A stretch of DNA of 64,000 bases from JBNKFV01 sp050289485 (GTDB lineage Bacteria > Pseudomonadota > Gammaproteobacteria > Pseudomonadales > Cellvibrionaceae), in NCBI GenBank assembly GCA_050289485.1, contig JBNKFV010000029.1:186001-250000 (forward strand). Direction: 5' to 3'. Positions within the stretch are counted from its first letter, which is position 1. The number at the start of each line of letters is the position of its first letter. The translations under genes were made by a program, and so were the position numbers. The notes under the pieces are model-generated. The model was not told the DNA's origin. It saw nothing but the letters and a program-made list of their open reading frames with translations, and searched no databases. Positions 9,194 through 17,835 of this stretch are shown here, piece by piece.

Positions 9194-9607
9194 CTAGCTG
9201 TTCTCCGGCTGCACTTCTTCATCCGCGGTATCCTGTTCATCCACGGTATCCAGATTGACGTCACTGTTGTCACCGGGGCGGTAGTCGCCTTCAAAATGGC
9301 TTAACTTGTCGTCAGCGAAGTAAATCGTAAACTGTTTGCGTATGACCTTGCCTGTTGCGCCGCTTTTAATGCTAAAAAAGTAGTCCCAGCGGTCCTGATT
9401 GAAGGTATCGGCAACCAAGGGCGTGCCCATCACGTAGTTCACTTGGCGTTTGGTCATCCCCGGTTTCAATTGGTCGATCATTTCCTGGGTAACGATATTA
9501 CCTTGTTGAACGTTAATGGTATAAACGCTGGGAAACTTGAAAACAGAGCACCCTCCGAGGAGAAAGCTGGCAAGCAGGCAACAGGTAACGGTTTTTATCA
9601 ATTTCAT
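9194..9607 (-). CDS. bamE: Outer membrane assembly lipoprotein BamE
   Basis: A 137-residue outer-membrane lipoprotein of the BAM complex (SmpA/OmlA), which folds and inserts outer membrane proteins. The signal peptide ends in the lipobox LLGGC (Cys about 20). The mature part has the family motif QLKPGMTKRQVNYVMGTP and the hairpin RWDYFF. The acidic C-terminal tail is longer than in E. coli. It is divergent from fur, the arrangement known as omlA-fur in Pseudomonas and Xanthomonas. Confidence 0.95.
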   Translation of the reverse strand: MKLIKTVTCCLLASFLLGGCSVFKFPSVYTINVQQGNIVTQEMIDQLKPGMTKRQVNYVMGTPLVADTFNQDRWDYFFSIKSGATGKVIRKQFTIYFADDKLSHFEGDYRPGDNSDVNLDTVDEQDTADEEVQPENS

Positions 9608-9683
9608 ACTGGGGGTTCCACTAACTTCGGCGAATGGGGATAATACCTGATCTATCCCAATGCTGAGAAGAGTCAGAAAAAAT

Positions 9684-10085
9684 ATGACTGAAAATCAAGA
9701 ACTTCGCAAAGCAGGACTTAAAGTCACTCTGCCACGGGTTAAGATCCTGCAGATTCTCGAGAGCTCCGAACAGCGCCACATGAGTGCCGAAGATGTCTTT
9801 AAGGCTCTGTTGGAATCTGGTGAGGATGTGGGTTTGGCAACAGTTTATCGTGTGTTGACGCAATTTGAATCGGCCGGACTGGTAGAAAGACATAACTTTG
9901 ATGGTGGACACTCTGTGTTTGAGCTGGATCGCGGTGATCACCATGACCACATGGTGTGTGTAGACACAGGCGATGTGATCGAGTTCCATAGCGAAGAGAT
10001 TGAGGCATTGCAAGAGAAAGTCGCCAATGATAATGGCTATGAATTGACCGGCCACAGTCTTGTACTCTACGTAAAACCCAAATAA
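9684..10085 (+). CDS. fur: Ferric uptake regulator
   Basis: Fur is the iron-responsive repressor of iron uptake genes; with Fe2+ bound it blocks promoters. The 133-residue product has the winged-helix part (VTLPRVKILQIL, GLATVYRVLTQFE) and the metal-binding HHDHMVC with later acidic and histidine ligands. It ends soon after LVLYVKPK, so it lacks the extra C-terminal cysteine pair of E. coli Fur, like many pseudomonad Fur proteins. I use the ATG at 9684, since eight extra residues upstream are not conserved-looking. It is divergent from bamE. Confidence 0.96.
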   Translation: MTENQELRKAGLKVTLPRVKILQILESSEQRHMSAEDVFKALLESGEDVGLATVYRVLTQFESAGLVERHNFDGGHSVFELDRGDHHDHMVCVDTGDVIEFHSEEIEALQEKVANDNGYELTGHSLVLYVKPK

Positions 10086-10175
10086 ATTACGAGTGGCCCT
10101 GCGCAGCGTTGATTAGCAGCGCGGGTGGGAAGGTGAGCGTAGCCTCTTAACTACAATAATTTGAGTAGATGTATT

Positions 10176-10754
10176 ATGTCGGATGAAGTAACCCGTTCTG
10201 CTTCTGAAACCGCTTCAGAGCAACCCGCCACCGGTGGCCCTGCCAGATTTGATCTGAATATTGAGCAAGTGGCCAATTTGGCTTGTAACCTGCTGGCGCA
10301 GGGCATTGTTAAAGCCAAGCCGGAGAACGCCAAAGACCTTTTTAAAAAGCTCAAAAAAAACGAGAGCTTATCGGTAGGTAGCATTACGATTAATCGAGGC
10401 CCTAAGACCGTTGACGGAAACTTTGTTGAAGGCAAGGTTGAATCGTTAAATGTGCCGGTGTCCTTGTCGCTAAATTACAGTGAATTCCGTGGTCAATTTG
10501 GTTTTCCGTTGTTTCAGGCTGCCGTGCGCGATATGTTGAATCGCTTTGCTGCGCTGTTTAAGGAAAAGAAAGAGTTAAACATTCTCACCAATCAGGAAAC
10601 CGGGGCAATATTACTGCATCACCCTGGGGTGATCCGTAAAGATGATCAGTACAACGTGCTGGTGCTGGCCATTGAGCCCAGAGCCAACAATGCCATTAAT
10701 CTGGCACTGTTTTTTGTGGATCCCGATCAGTACGAATCCTTGCGCAGTGATTAA
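10176..10754 (+). CDS. Conserved-looking protein of unknown function
   Basis: A 192-residue soluble protein with no signal peptide or membrane helix. The first 25 residues are polar and low in complexity (SETASEQPATGG). A folded part follows with NIEQVANLACNLLAQG and two lysine-rich helices around KDLFKKLKKN, and it ends in a compact alpha/beta-looking region. I do not recognise the family. It sits between fur and a strong terminator, downstream of fur in the same direction, so it may share the fur transcript; it could equally have its own promoter in the 90-base gap. A TTG start at 10161 is also possible. Confidence 0.7.
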   Translation: MSDEVTRSASETASEQPATGGPARFDLNIEQVANLACNLLAQGIVKAKPENAKDLFKKLKKNESLSVGSITINRGPKTVDGNFVEGKVESLNVPVSLSLNYSEFRGQFGFPLFQAAVRDMLNRFAALFKEKKELNILTNQETGAILLHHPGVIRKDDQYNVLVLAIEPRANNAINLALFFVDPDQYESLRSD

Positions 10755-10773
10755 GCCTGATCAGACTTAGCTA

Positions 10774-10812
10774 AACATTAAAAAAGGGCCGAAAAGGCCC
10801 TTTTTTAATGTT
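10774..10812. terminator. Bidirectional terminator
   Basis: AAAAAAGGGCC, loop GAAA, GGCCCTTTTTT: a strong stem flanked by A and T runs. It lies between the end of the unknown gene and the end of recN, which converge. Confidence 0.92.
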
Positions 10813-10850
10813 AATGTTAATGTTTGTGCTGGTTGTTTGATTCACAGAGA

Positions 10851-12515
10851 TTAATCAGCGTTTTCAAGCATCGCCTGTGCGTGCGCCACCGACTGTGGTG
10901 TAAGGTCGTGACCGCCGAGCATACGGGCAATTTCTTCCACTTTGTCATCTCGTTGCAGTGTTACCAGGGTTGATCGAGCACCTTTTTTGGTATTGGTTTT
11001 TTCAACCCTTAGGTGTTGATGGGCTTTACTGGCGACTTGGCCAAGGTGGGTGATGCAGATGACCTGGCCCCGTTCGCCCAGTTGCCGTAACAGCTTGCCG
11101 ACAATGTCAGCAGTGGCGCCACCAATGCCGACATCCACCTCATCGAAGACCAATGTCGGAATCGTAGAGGTTTGTGCAAGCACCACTTGTATGGCCAGAC
11201 TGATGCGAGAGAGTTCGCCACCCGAGGCGACTTTGGCCAGGGGGCGGGCGGGTTGCCCAAGGTTGGTGGCAATCAAAAACTCAATGTCTTCAAGCCCGTG
11301 CTTGCCGGGTTTGTCATCTCTGGGGGTGAAGTTCACGACAAACTTGGCCAGCCCCATACCCAACTGCGCTAACTGAGTGTTAATCGCGCCTTCAAGCTTT
11401 TTGGCTTTGGTTTTACGGGCTTGGCTCAGAACGAGGGCTTTGGCGATAAAGGCGCTTTTGGCTGCGGCAGCTTTTTGTTCAATGGCATCAAGTTGCTCAT
11501 CACTGCTGCTCAGTTGCTCGAGTTCGGCACGAAACTGTTGCTGCAAGTCGGTCAGTTCCGAAGGGTGAATGCGATGCTTGCGCGCCAGTTGGTAGATGCT
11601 CGACAGGCGCTCTTCCACTTCCTGCAGGCGCTCAGGGTTCATGTTGCTGGTATCGATATGCCGCTCAATTTCAACGAGGGCTTCTTGTATTTGGATATGG
11701 GCGCTGTTGAGCAGGTTTTCGGCCTCCACCAGATACTTCGACTTGGCCGGTAGAATGGCCATTAGATGCAGGCCTTTGTTGAGGCCCTCTTGCAGGCTTT
11801 GTTCTTCGCCGCCGCACAAATTGGCAAGCTCATAGCAACTGTGCAGGATTGTCTCGGCATGGGCAAGGTGCTTCTGTTCTGCCTCAAGTTCCGTTAGTTC
11901 GCCCTCTTCAAGGTCCAGTGCATCCAGTTCTTGCAATTGATAGGTGAGCAGGTCGAGACGTGCCTGATACTCCTGCTGGTTATCTCGCAAGTTATTTAGC
12001 TTGTCATCCAGTGCTTTCCACACCTTAAAGTGCTCATTCACCTGCTGGCTGTTTTCAGTGAGGTTGCCAAAGTCGTCGAGCAGCTGGCGATGAGTTTCTT
12101 TTTTAAGCAGTGATTGGTGCTCGTGCTGGCTGTGAATGTTAATCAGCAGCTCACCCAACTGGCGTAATTGCGAGAGCGTTACGGCCTGCCCATTGATATA
12201 AGCGCGTGACCGGCCTTCTGCAGTAACTACGCGCCGCAGCAGGCATTCGTCCTCACAGGCAAGGTCGTGGCTGCTGAGCCATGCTTGTGCGGCAGGTAGC
12301 AGGGTGATGTCGAATCTGGCACAGATATCGGCACGTTCCTGCCCTTGGCGTACGGAGTCACTGTCGGCCCGGTCACCGAGCGTAAGCCCCAGGGCGTCGA
12401 GCAAAATCGATTTGCCGGCACCGGTTTCGCCGGTAATCGCCGTCATGCCATCGTGTAGCTCGAGATCGAGGTTGTCCACCAAGGTGAAGTTGTTGATGTT
12501 GAGCTGACTGAGCAT
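10851..12515 (-). CDS. recN: DNA repair ATPase RecN
   Basis: RecN is an SMC-like ATPase that acts in repair of double-strand breaks. The 554 residues match the family length. Walker A is GETGAGKS near residue 30, a long coiled coil fills the middle (about 155-375), the signature is ASGGELSRISLA, and Walker B is TLVFDEVDVGIGG, followed by ITHLGQVA. A LexA box lies 50-65 bases upstream of the start, so SOS induction is very likely. The start codon sits at the edge of a 19-bp inverted repeat. The gene is divergent from grpE, as in Pseudomonas. Confidence 0.97.
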   Translation of the reverse strand: MLSQLNINNFTLVDNLDLELHDGMTAITGETGAGKSILLDALGLTLGDRADSDSVRQGQERADICARFDITLLPAAQAWLSSHDLACEDECLLRRVVTAEGRSRAYINGQAVTLSQLRQLGELLINIHSQHEHQSLLKKETHRQLLDDFGNLTENSQQVNEHFKVWKALDDKLNNLRDNQQEYQARLDLLTYQLQELDALDLEEGELTELEAEQKHLAHAETILHSCYELANLCGGEEQSLQEGLNKGLHLMAILPAKSKYLVEAENLLNSAHIQIQEALVEIERHIDTSNMNPERLQEVEERLSSIYQLARKHRIHPSELTDLQQQFRAELEQLSSSDEQLDAIEQKAAAAKSAFIAKALVLSQARKTKAKKLEGAINTQLAQLGMGLAKFVVNFTPRDDKPGKHGLEDIEFLIATNLGQPARPLAKVASGGELSRISLAIQVVLAQTSTIPTLVFDEVDVGIGGATADIVGKLLRQLGERGQVICITHLGQVASKAHQHLRVEKTNTKKGARSTLVTLQRDDKVEEIARMLGGHDLTPQSVAHAQAMLENAD

Positions 12516-12564
12516 AGTGTTAACAGGCCCTAGCCTTACTGATGATCTGAAAAGTGAATAAAGA

Positions 12565-12580
12565 CTGGGTATTTATACAG
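12565..12580 (-). promoter_or_regulatory. LexA (SOS) box for recN
   Basis: CTGGGTATTTATACAG matches the consensus CTGT-N8-ACAG with one change, and the flanks A and TA also fit. It is about 50 bases before the recN start, where a repressor site is expected. Confidence 0.85.
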
Positions 12581-12650
12581 TATTTTTTGAGGGCTAACCA
12601 GCCCTGTCCGTAAAGAATTGATCAGAGCCGATAAAAACGTGGCGCAGGCC

Positions 12651-12678
12651 CTTGAATGTTGTGGCCGCGTCCCCATAT
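12651..12678 (+). promoter_or_regulatory. Sigma-32 heat-shock promoter of grpE
   Basis: CTTGAA, 14 bases, then CCCCATAT: both boxes and the spacing fit RpoH promoters. It is about 120 bases upstream of grpE and points into the grpE-dnaK-dnaJ cluster. Confidence 0.9.
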
Positions 12679-12799
12679 TGAGTGCCTGACTTATCATTCA
12701 GCATAACTAGGGCCTGTTAACACTAATTTGGATGATCCTGTTGTGGCTGAAAAGCCATTCTCAGGCCCTGAATTGACCATTCTGTGATTGGAGATAAAC

Positions 12800-13372
12800 G
12801 TGGCAAACGAAGAGCAGAATCCACCAGTAGAAGAGGTGGTTGAACAAGCTGACACCTCGGAAGCTGAAGACACGACAGAAGCCCCAGGCCGTGAACTAGA
12901 GGTTGATTTGGCAGAAGAAGTGAAAAGTCTGCAGGCTGAACTGGCGGGGGCACATGAACAGGTGTTGCGAGCGCAGGCCGACGTGCAAAACATTCGCCGC
13001 CGCGCCGAACTGGATGTAGAAAAAGCGCATAAATACGCGCTGGAGAAGTTTGTCAGTGACATGTTGCCAGTGGCAGACAATCTGGAGCGCGCGATCGCGT
13101 CGATGGACAAAGACAATGAGGCTACCCAGGCTGTACTGGAAGGCGTAGAGCTTACTTATAAAACGCTGGTTGATGCGCTCAAGCGTCATCAGGTGGAAAC
13201 GGTTGATCCTGAAGGGGCGCCGTTCGACCCGCAGCTGCATCAGGCTATGTCGATGATCGAAAGCCCGGATGCCGAGCCCAATACGGTGCTTAACGTATTC
13301 CAGAAGGGTTACACCCTGAATGGTCGTCTCGTTCGTCCAGCCATGGTAGTGGTCAGCAAGGCCTCTGGCTGA
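12800..13372 (+). CDS. grpE: Nucleotide exchange factor GrpE
   Basis: GrpE releases ADP from DnaK. The 190-residue product has an acidic, disordered N-terminus (about 1-40), a long dimerising helix with RAQADVQNIRRRAELD, and the C-terminal beta domain ending NGRLVRPAMVVVSK. I choose GTG 12800 because GGAG lies six bases upstream; a TTG at 12788 would overlap that ribosome site. It heads the chaperone cluster and is served by a heat-shock promoter. Confidence 0.96.
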   Translation: MANEEQNPPVEEVVEQADTSEAEDTTEAPGRELEVDLAEEVKSLQAELAGAHEQVLRAQADVQNIRRRAELDVEKAHKYALEKFVSDMLPVADNLERAIASMDKDNEATQAVLEGVELTYKTLVDALKRHQVETVDPEGAPFDPQLHQAMSMIESPDAEPNTVLNVFQKGYTLNGRLVRPAMVVVSKASG

Positions 13373-13401
13373 TGTAAATCAAGACTATTCGCTGCTTGAC
13401 C

Positions 13402-13430
13402 CTTGAATTTCGCTAAAGCGAGCCAATATT
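13402..13430 (+). promoter_or_regulatory. Possible second heat-shock promoter before dnaK
   Basis: CTTGAA at 13402 and CCAATATT at 13423 are 15 bases apart. The -35 is perfect but the -10 is weak. The gap also holds TTCGCTAAAG twice (13409 and 13509), the first part of a small TCGC/GCGA hairpin. Confidence 0.35.
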
Positions 13431-13551
13431 CAAAATCAAGCCAGGTATGCAGCCCGCCTCTCGGCAGGTTGCAGAATGCGAAGATTAGCAAAATGCAACA
13501 CGCCCTGATTCGCTAAAGACGAACAGGTTATCGCAAAGTTGGAGATTTCAA

Positions 13552-15474
13552 ATGGGTAAAATTATTGGTATTGACTTGGGGACAACAAATTCCTGTGTTG
13601 CCGTTTTGGAAGGCGATAAGCCCCGAGTTATTGAAAATGCAGAAGGTGATCGCACCACCCCGTCTATCGTTGCTTTCACCGACGACAGTGAAATTCTGGT
13701 AGGCCAAAGCGCGAAGCGTCAAGCCGTTACTAACCCGCAAAATACACTGTTTGCCGTTAAGCGCTTGATTGGCCGCAAGTTTAAAGACGATGTGGTTCAG
13801 AAAGACATCAGTATGGTGCCGTACGGTATTGTGGCGGCCGACAACGGTGATGCGTGGGTTGAGATTAAAGGCGATAAGAAGGCGCCGCCTCAGATTTCTG
13901 CCGAAGTGCTGAAAAAGATGAAGAAAACCGCTGAGGATTATCTGGGCGAGAAAGTCACCGAGGCCGTGATTACTGTGCCCGCGTACTTTAACGACTCTCA
14001 GCGCCAGGCGACCAAAGATGCCGGTAAAATTGCGGGCTTGGATGTTAAGCGTATTATCAACGAGCCTACTGCGGCGGCGTTGGCTTATGGTATGGATAAA
14101 GCCAAGGGTGACCGCACGATTGCCGTATTCGACTTGGGTGGTGGTACCTTCGATATTTCAATTATCGAAATTGCCGATGTTGATGGCGAGCACCAGTTTG
14201 AAGTGCTGTCTACCAATGGTGACACCTTCCTGGGTGGTGAAGACTTCGACTTGCGTCTGATCGAGTACTTGGCCGCTGAGTTCAAGAAGAGCAACGGTAT
14301 CGACCTGCACAATGATCCACTGGCATTGCAGCGCCTGAAAGAGGCGGCAGAAAAAGCCAAGATTGAGTTGTCATCCAGCCAGCAGACTGAGGTTAACCTG
14401 CCCTACATCACGGCAGATGCTACCGGACCAAAACATTTGGTGGTTAAGTTGACTCGGGCCAAACTGGAGTCACTGGTAGAAGAGCTGGTTACCCGCTCTC
14501 TGGGGCCGGTTAAGCAAGCGCTTGAAGACGCCGATCTGTCTGTATCCCAGATCGACGATGTAATTCTGGTGGGTGGTCAAACCCGTATGCCAATGGTTCA
14601 GGCCAAGGTAGCAGAGTTCTTTGGTAAAGAGCCTCGTAAAGATGTTAACCCCGATGAAGCCGTTGCCATCGGCGCAGCGATTCAGGGTGCGGTATTATCT
14701 GGCGACGTAAAAGATGTGCTGCTGCTGGACGTAACGCCGCTGACCCTGGGTATCGAAACCATGGGTGGTGTTGCTACACCATTGATCGAGAAAAACACCA
14801 CGATTCCTACCAAGAAATCGCAGGTGTTCTCGACCGCTGATGACAACCAAACTGCAGTAACCATTCACGTGGTTCAGGGTGAGCGTAAGCAAGCCTCGCA
14901 GAATAAGTCGCTGGGCCGTTTCGATCTGGCCGACATCCCGCCTGCACCACGCGGTATGCCACAAATTGAAGTCACCTTCGATATCGACGCTAATGGTATT
15001 TTGAACGTGAGCGCGGCAGACAAGGCAACTGGCAAGAAGCAATCTATCGTGATTAAAGCATCTTCCGGTTTGAGTGACGACGAGATCGAGAACATGGTGC
15101 GTGATGCTGAAGCCAATGCGGAAGCGGATAAAAAGTTCGAAGAACTGGTGACTACACGCAACACCCTTGATGGTTTGATCAGTGCGACTCGCAAAACACT
15201 GACTGAAGCAGGTGATAAAGCCACTGACGATGAGAAAACAGCCATTGAGGCGGCATTGTCGGAAGCTGAAGAAGCTGTGAAGAGTGATGACAAGGCCCAG
15301 ATGGAAGCTGCTACCACCAAGTTGACGGAAGCTTCCAGCTCGCTGGCGCAGAAGCTTTACGCTGAACAGGCGGAAAAAGCGCAAGCGGACGGTGCTGAGG
15401 AAGCCCAGCCTGATGCTGCCGATGATGGGGTCGTTGACGCTGAGTTTGAAGAAGTGAAAGACGATCAAAAGTAA
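13552..15474 (+). CDS. dnaK: Chaperone DnaK (Hsp70)
   Basis: DnaK is the ATP-driven Hsp70 chaperone of the cytoplasm. The 640 residues match the family. Seen are GIDLGTTNSCVAV at the start, VPAYFNDSQRQATKDAG, NEPTAAALAYG and DLGGGTFDISI in the ATPase part, the linker VLLLDVTPLTLGIET, and an acidic tail ending EEVKDDQK, close to the family EEVKD(D)KK end. A GGAG ribosome site lies at the proper distance before the ATG. Partners grpE and dnaJ flank it. Confidence 0.99.
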   Translation: MGKIIGIDLGTTNSCVAVLEGDKPRVIENAEGDRTTPSIVAFTDDSEILVGQSAKRQAVTNPQNTLFAVKRLIGRKFKDDVVQKDISMVPYGIVAADNGDAWVEIKGDKKAPPQISAEVLKKMKKTAEDYLGEKVTEAVITVPAYFNDSQRQATKDAGKIAGLDVKRIINEPTAAALAYGMDKAKGDRTIAVFDLGGGTFDISIIEIADVDGEHQFEVLSTNGDTFLGGEDFDLRLIEYLAAEFKKSNGIDLHNDPLALQRLKEAAEKAKIELSSSQQTEVNLPYITADATGPKHLVVKLTRAKLESLVEELVTRSLGPVKQALEDADLSVSQIDDVILVGGQTRMPMVQAKVAEFFGKEPRKDVNPDEAVAIGAAIQGAVLSGDVKDVLLLDVTPLTLGIETMGGVATPLIEKNTTIPTKKSQVFSTADDNQTAVTIHVVQGERKQASQNKSLGRFDLADIPPAPRGMPQIEVTFDIDANGILNVSAADKATGKKQSIVIKASSGLSDDEIENMVRDAEANAEADKKFEELVTTRNTLDGLISATRKTLTEAGDKATDDEKTAIEAALSEAEEAVKSDDKAQMEAATTKLTEASSSLAQKLYAEQAEKAQADGAEEAQPDAADDGVVDAEFEEVKDDQK

Positions 15475-15486
15475 GTGTTAAGATTG

Positions 15487-15572
15487 CCGGGGCTGCGTTG
15501 TAATGATGTTAGCCCCGGTACATCAAGTAATTTCAGGCGCGGCTATCACCCAATAGCCGCGCGCTTGTTTTA
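15487..15572 (+). terminator. Two tandem hairpins between dnaK and dnaJ
   Basis: CCGGGGCT/AGCCCCGG (15487-15518) is followed by GCGCGGCTAT/ATAGCCGCGC (15537-15562) and a short T-rich tract. The second looks like a terminator or attenuator; together they may give more dnaK than dnaJ mRNA or mark a processing site. Confidence 0.6.
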
Positions 15573-15597
15573 AACCACGAGTTCAAAAGAAACCAAC

Positions 15598-16722
15598 ATG
15601 TCCAAACGCGATTACTACGAAGTACTTGGCGTTGACCGCGATGTATCGGAAAAGGATCTGAAAAAAGCTTATCGCCGCATAGCGATGAAATTTCACCCCG
15701 ACCGAAATCCCGGCGACAAAGAAGCGGAAGACAACTTTAAGGAGGCCAGCGAGGCTTACGAGATTTTGTCAGACAGTCAAAAGCGAGCCGCTTATGACCA
15801 GTTCGGCCATGCCGGTGTTGAAGGTCAGTCGGGTATGGGCGGTGGCGGCCAGGGCTTTGGTAGCTTCAGTGACATTTTTGGTGATGTTTTTGGTGATATC
15901 TTTGGCGGTGGTGGCCGCGGTCGTGGGGGACCACAGCGTGGCTCAGATTTACGCTACACCTTAGAACTCGATCTCGAAGAAGCGGTTCGTGGCACCACCG
16001 TAAAAATTCGAGTGCCAACGTTGGTGGCCTGTGGCACCTGTGATGGCTCCGGTGCAAAAGCGGGCAGTCGTCCGCAAGCCTGTACTACCTGTGGTGGTCA
16101 TGGTCAGGTGCGCATGCAGCAGGGTTTTTTCTCGGTGCAGCAAACCTGTCCGAACTGTCGTGGTAAAGGCTCGATTATCTCCGACCCCTGTGGTGACTGC
16201 CATGGCGCTGGGCGTGTAGAAGAGACCAAAACCTTGTCGGTTAAAGTTCCACCGGGTGTTGATACCGGCGACCGTATTCGTTTGAGCGGTGAGGGTGAGG
16301 CCGGGCCCGACGGTGGGCCTCCCGGTGACCTGTATGTGCAGGTTGCGGTTCGTCAGCATGAAATATTCGAGCGTGAAGGCAAAAATCTATACTGCGAAGT
16401 GCCAATCAGCTTTGTTGATGCCTCCCTGGGAGGGGAGATTGAAGTTCCCACTCTGGATGGTCGTGTAAAACTGAAAGTGCCGGCCGAAACGCAGACCGGC
16501 AAGCTGTTTCGCTTGCGGGGCAAGGGTGTAGCGCCTGTGCGCGGTGGCGCGGCTGGTGATTTGCTGTGCCGGGTGGTGCTGGAAACGCCGGTAAATCTTA
16601 GCAGCAAGCAAAAAGAGTTGCTGCGTGAGTTCAAAGACAGTATGAAAGACAACAAAAATTCGCCGAAGCAAAGTACCTGGTTTGAAGGTATGAAAAACTT
16701 CTTCGGTGATATGAAGATATAA
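15598..16722 (+). CDS. dnaJ: Co-chaperone DnaJ (Hsp40)
   Basis: DnaJ delivers clients to DnaK and triggers its ATPase. The 374-residue product has all class A parts: a J domain with HPD in FHPDRNPGD, a Gly/Phe-rich linker (about 75-115), four zinc-finger repeats (CGTCDGSG, CTTCGGHG, CPNCRGKG, CGDCHGAG) and the C-terminal client-binding domains. It sits in the usual place after dnaK and before dapB, with two hairpins in the gap to dnaK. Confidence 0.98.
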   Translation: MSKRDYYEVLGVDRDVSEKDLKKAYRRIAMKFHPDRNPGDKEAEDNFKEASEAYEILSDSQKRAAYDQFGHAGVEGQSGMGGGGQGFGSFSDIFGDVFGDIFGGGGRGRGGPQRGSDLRYTLELDLEEAVRGTTVKIRVPTLVACGTCDGSGAKAGSRPQACTTCGGHGQVRMQQGFFSVQQTCPNCRGKGSIISDPCGDCHGAGRVEETKTLSVKVPPGVDTGDRIRLSGEGEAGPDGGPPGDLYVQVAVRQHEIFEREGKNLYCEVPISFVDASLGGEIEVPTLDGRVKLKVPAETQTGKLFRLRGKGVAPVRGGAAGDLLCRVVLETPVNLSSKQKELLREFKDSMKDNKNSPKQSTWFEGMKNFFGDMKI

Positions 16723-16738
16723 TTGCTCTTTCGCGGAA

Positions 16739-16769
16739 AGGCGGGCTCCAAGCCCGCCGTTTTGTTTTA
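16739..16769 (+). terminator. Terminator after dnaJ
   Basis: GGCGGGCT, loop CCA, AGCCCGCC, then GTTTTGTTTT. It closes the chaperone cluster before dapB. Confidence 0.85.
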
Positions 16770-16811
16770 ATACAGTCTGTATTTATTAATTGGTAACAAA
16801 AGGAACTTCTC

Positions 16812-17615
16812 ATGTCAGCTCGCATTGCGGTAACGGGTGCAGGCGGTCGTATGGGCCGTATGTTGATTGAAACTATTACTGCTGCAGAAGGCGTTACCCT
16901 GGCAGCAGCCATTGAGCGCCCTGGTTCAAGCTTGATTGGCGTTGATGCCGGGGAAGTGGCAGGTGTGGGCAAGAACCATGTGCAGATTGTTGATGATCTG
17001 AGATCGGTTGTTAATGATTTCGATGTATTGATCGATTTCACTACGCCCAAAGCAACGCTTGCCAATGCCCAGGTCTGTGCTGCTGCCAAAAAAGGCATGG
17101 TGATTGGTACTACCGGTTTTACTGCAGAAGAGAAGCGTACGCTGCTGGAATCTCAGGCGAAGACTGCCATCTGTATGGCGGCTAATTTCAGTACTGGTGT
17201 GAACGTCACTCTCAAGCTACTGGAAATGGCTGCCAAAACCTTAGGCAACGACTTCGATATTGAAATTGTGGAGGCGCACCATCGCCACAAAGTGGATTCC
17301 CCATCCGGTACAGCGCTGGCCATGGGTGAGGTGGTTGCCGATGCAATGGGGCGTGATTTGGACAAGGTGGCTGTTTATGGTCGTGAGGGTGTCATCGGTG
17401 CGAGAGATAGGGAAACCATAGGGTTTGCCACCGTGCGTGGTGGTGATGTGGTGGGCGATCATACGGTGATGTTTATGGCCGATGGCGAACGTGTGGAAAT
17501 TACTCACAAAGCATCCAGCCGCATGTCGTTTGCTCGCGGGGCTGTGAGAGCCGCTGGCTGGCTGACGAAACAGTCAAACGGCCTCTACAATATGCAGGAT
17601 GTTCTTGGGCTTTAG
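16812..17615 (+). CDS. dapB: 4-hydroxy-tetrahydrodipicolinate reductase
   Basis: DapB catalyses the second step of the diaminopimelate/lysine branch, using NAD(P)H in the cytoplasm. The 267 residues fit the family. The nucleotide site is VTGAGGRMGR at the N-terminus, and the active region is EAHHRHKVDSPSGTAL with the catalytic His and Lys. AGGAAC lies seven bases before the ATG. The position after dnaJ and before carA is the pseudomonad order, except that a chemoreceptor gene has entered between dapB and carA here. Confidence 0.97.
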   Translation: MSARIAVTGAGGRMGRMLIETITAAEGVTLAAAIERPGSSLIGVDAGEVAGVGKNHVQIVDDLRSVVNDFDVLIDFTTPKATLANAQVCAAAKKGMVIGTTGFTAEEKRTLLESQAKTAICMAANFSTGVNVTLKLLEMAAKTLGNDFDIEIVEAHHRHKVDSPSGTALAMGEVVADAMGRDLDKVAVYGREGVIGARDRETIGFATVRGGDVVGDHTVMFMADGERVEITHKASSRMSFARGAVRAAGWLTKQSNGLYNMQDVLGL

Positions 17616-17648
17616 TGATGCCCAGATAGGGTTGTTCTGTTCTTGTGG

Positions 17649-17684
17649 TAGCGCTGCTTGATTGCCATAACGGCGCTATTTTTT
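17649..17684 (+). terminator. Probable terminator after dapB
   Basis: TAGCGC and GCGCTA form a stem with a large loop, followed by six T. The loop is longer than usual. Confidence 0.55.
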
Positions 17685-17835
17685 GTGCGTTTCTTGGCGC
17701 CTTGCCAATTTGATCCCTATACTCTGTGTGAACGGCGTCTAAGAAAAAATCATTAATTCCTTTGAAATTTGCATCACTTTCTGTATCTAATTAGTGCTTA
17801 CGTATGTGTTGTGTTGGTTTTCCCTGGTTATCTGC

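Larger units (their letters stand above)
12515..12725. repeat. 19-bp perfect inverted repeat flanking recN/grpE promoters
   Basis: TAGTGTTAACAGGCCCTAG at 12515-12533 is the exact reverse complement of 12707-12725. The 173 bases between hold the LexA box and the heat-shock promoter. The left arm begins at the first base of the recN start codon. Confidence 0.85.

Noticed and set aside
14695..15468. Long open frame of 257 codons opposite dnaK
   Set aside because: It is the complement of the dnaK coding sequence, has no ribosome site and shows no protein family features.
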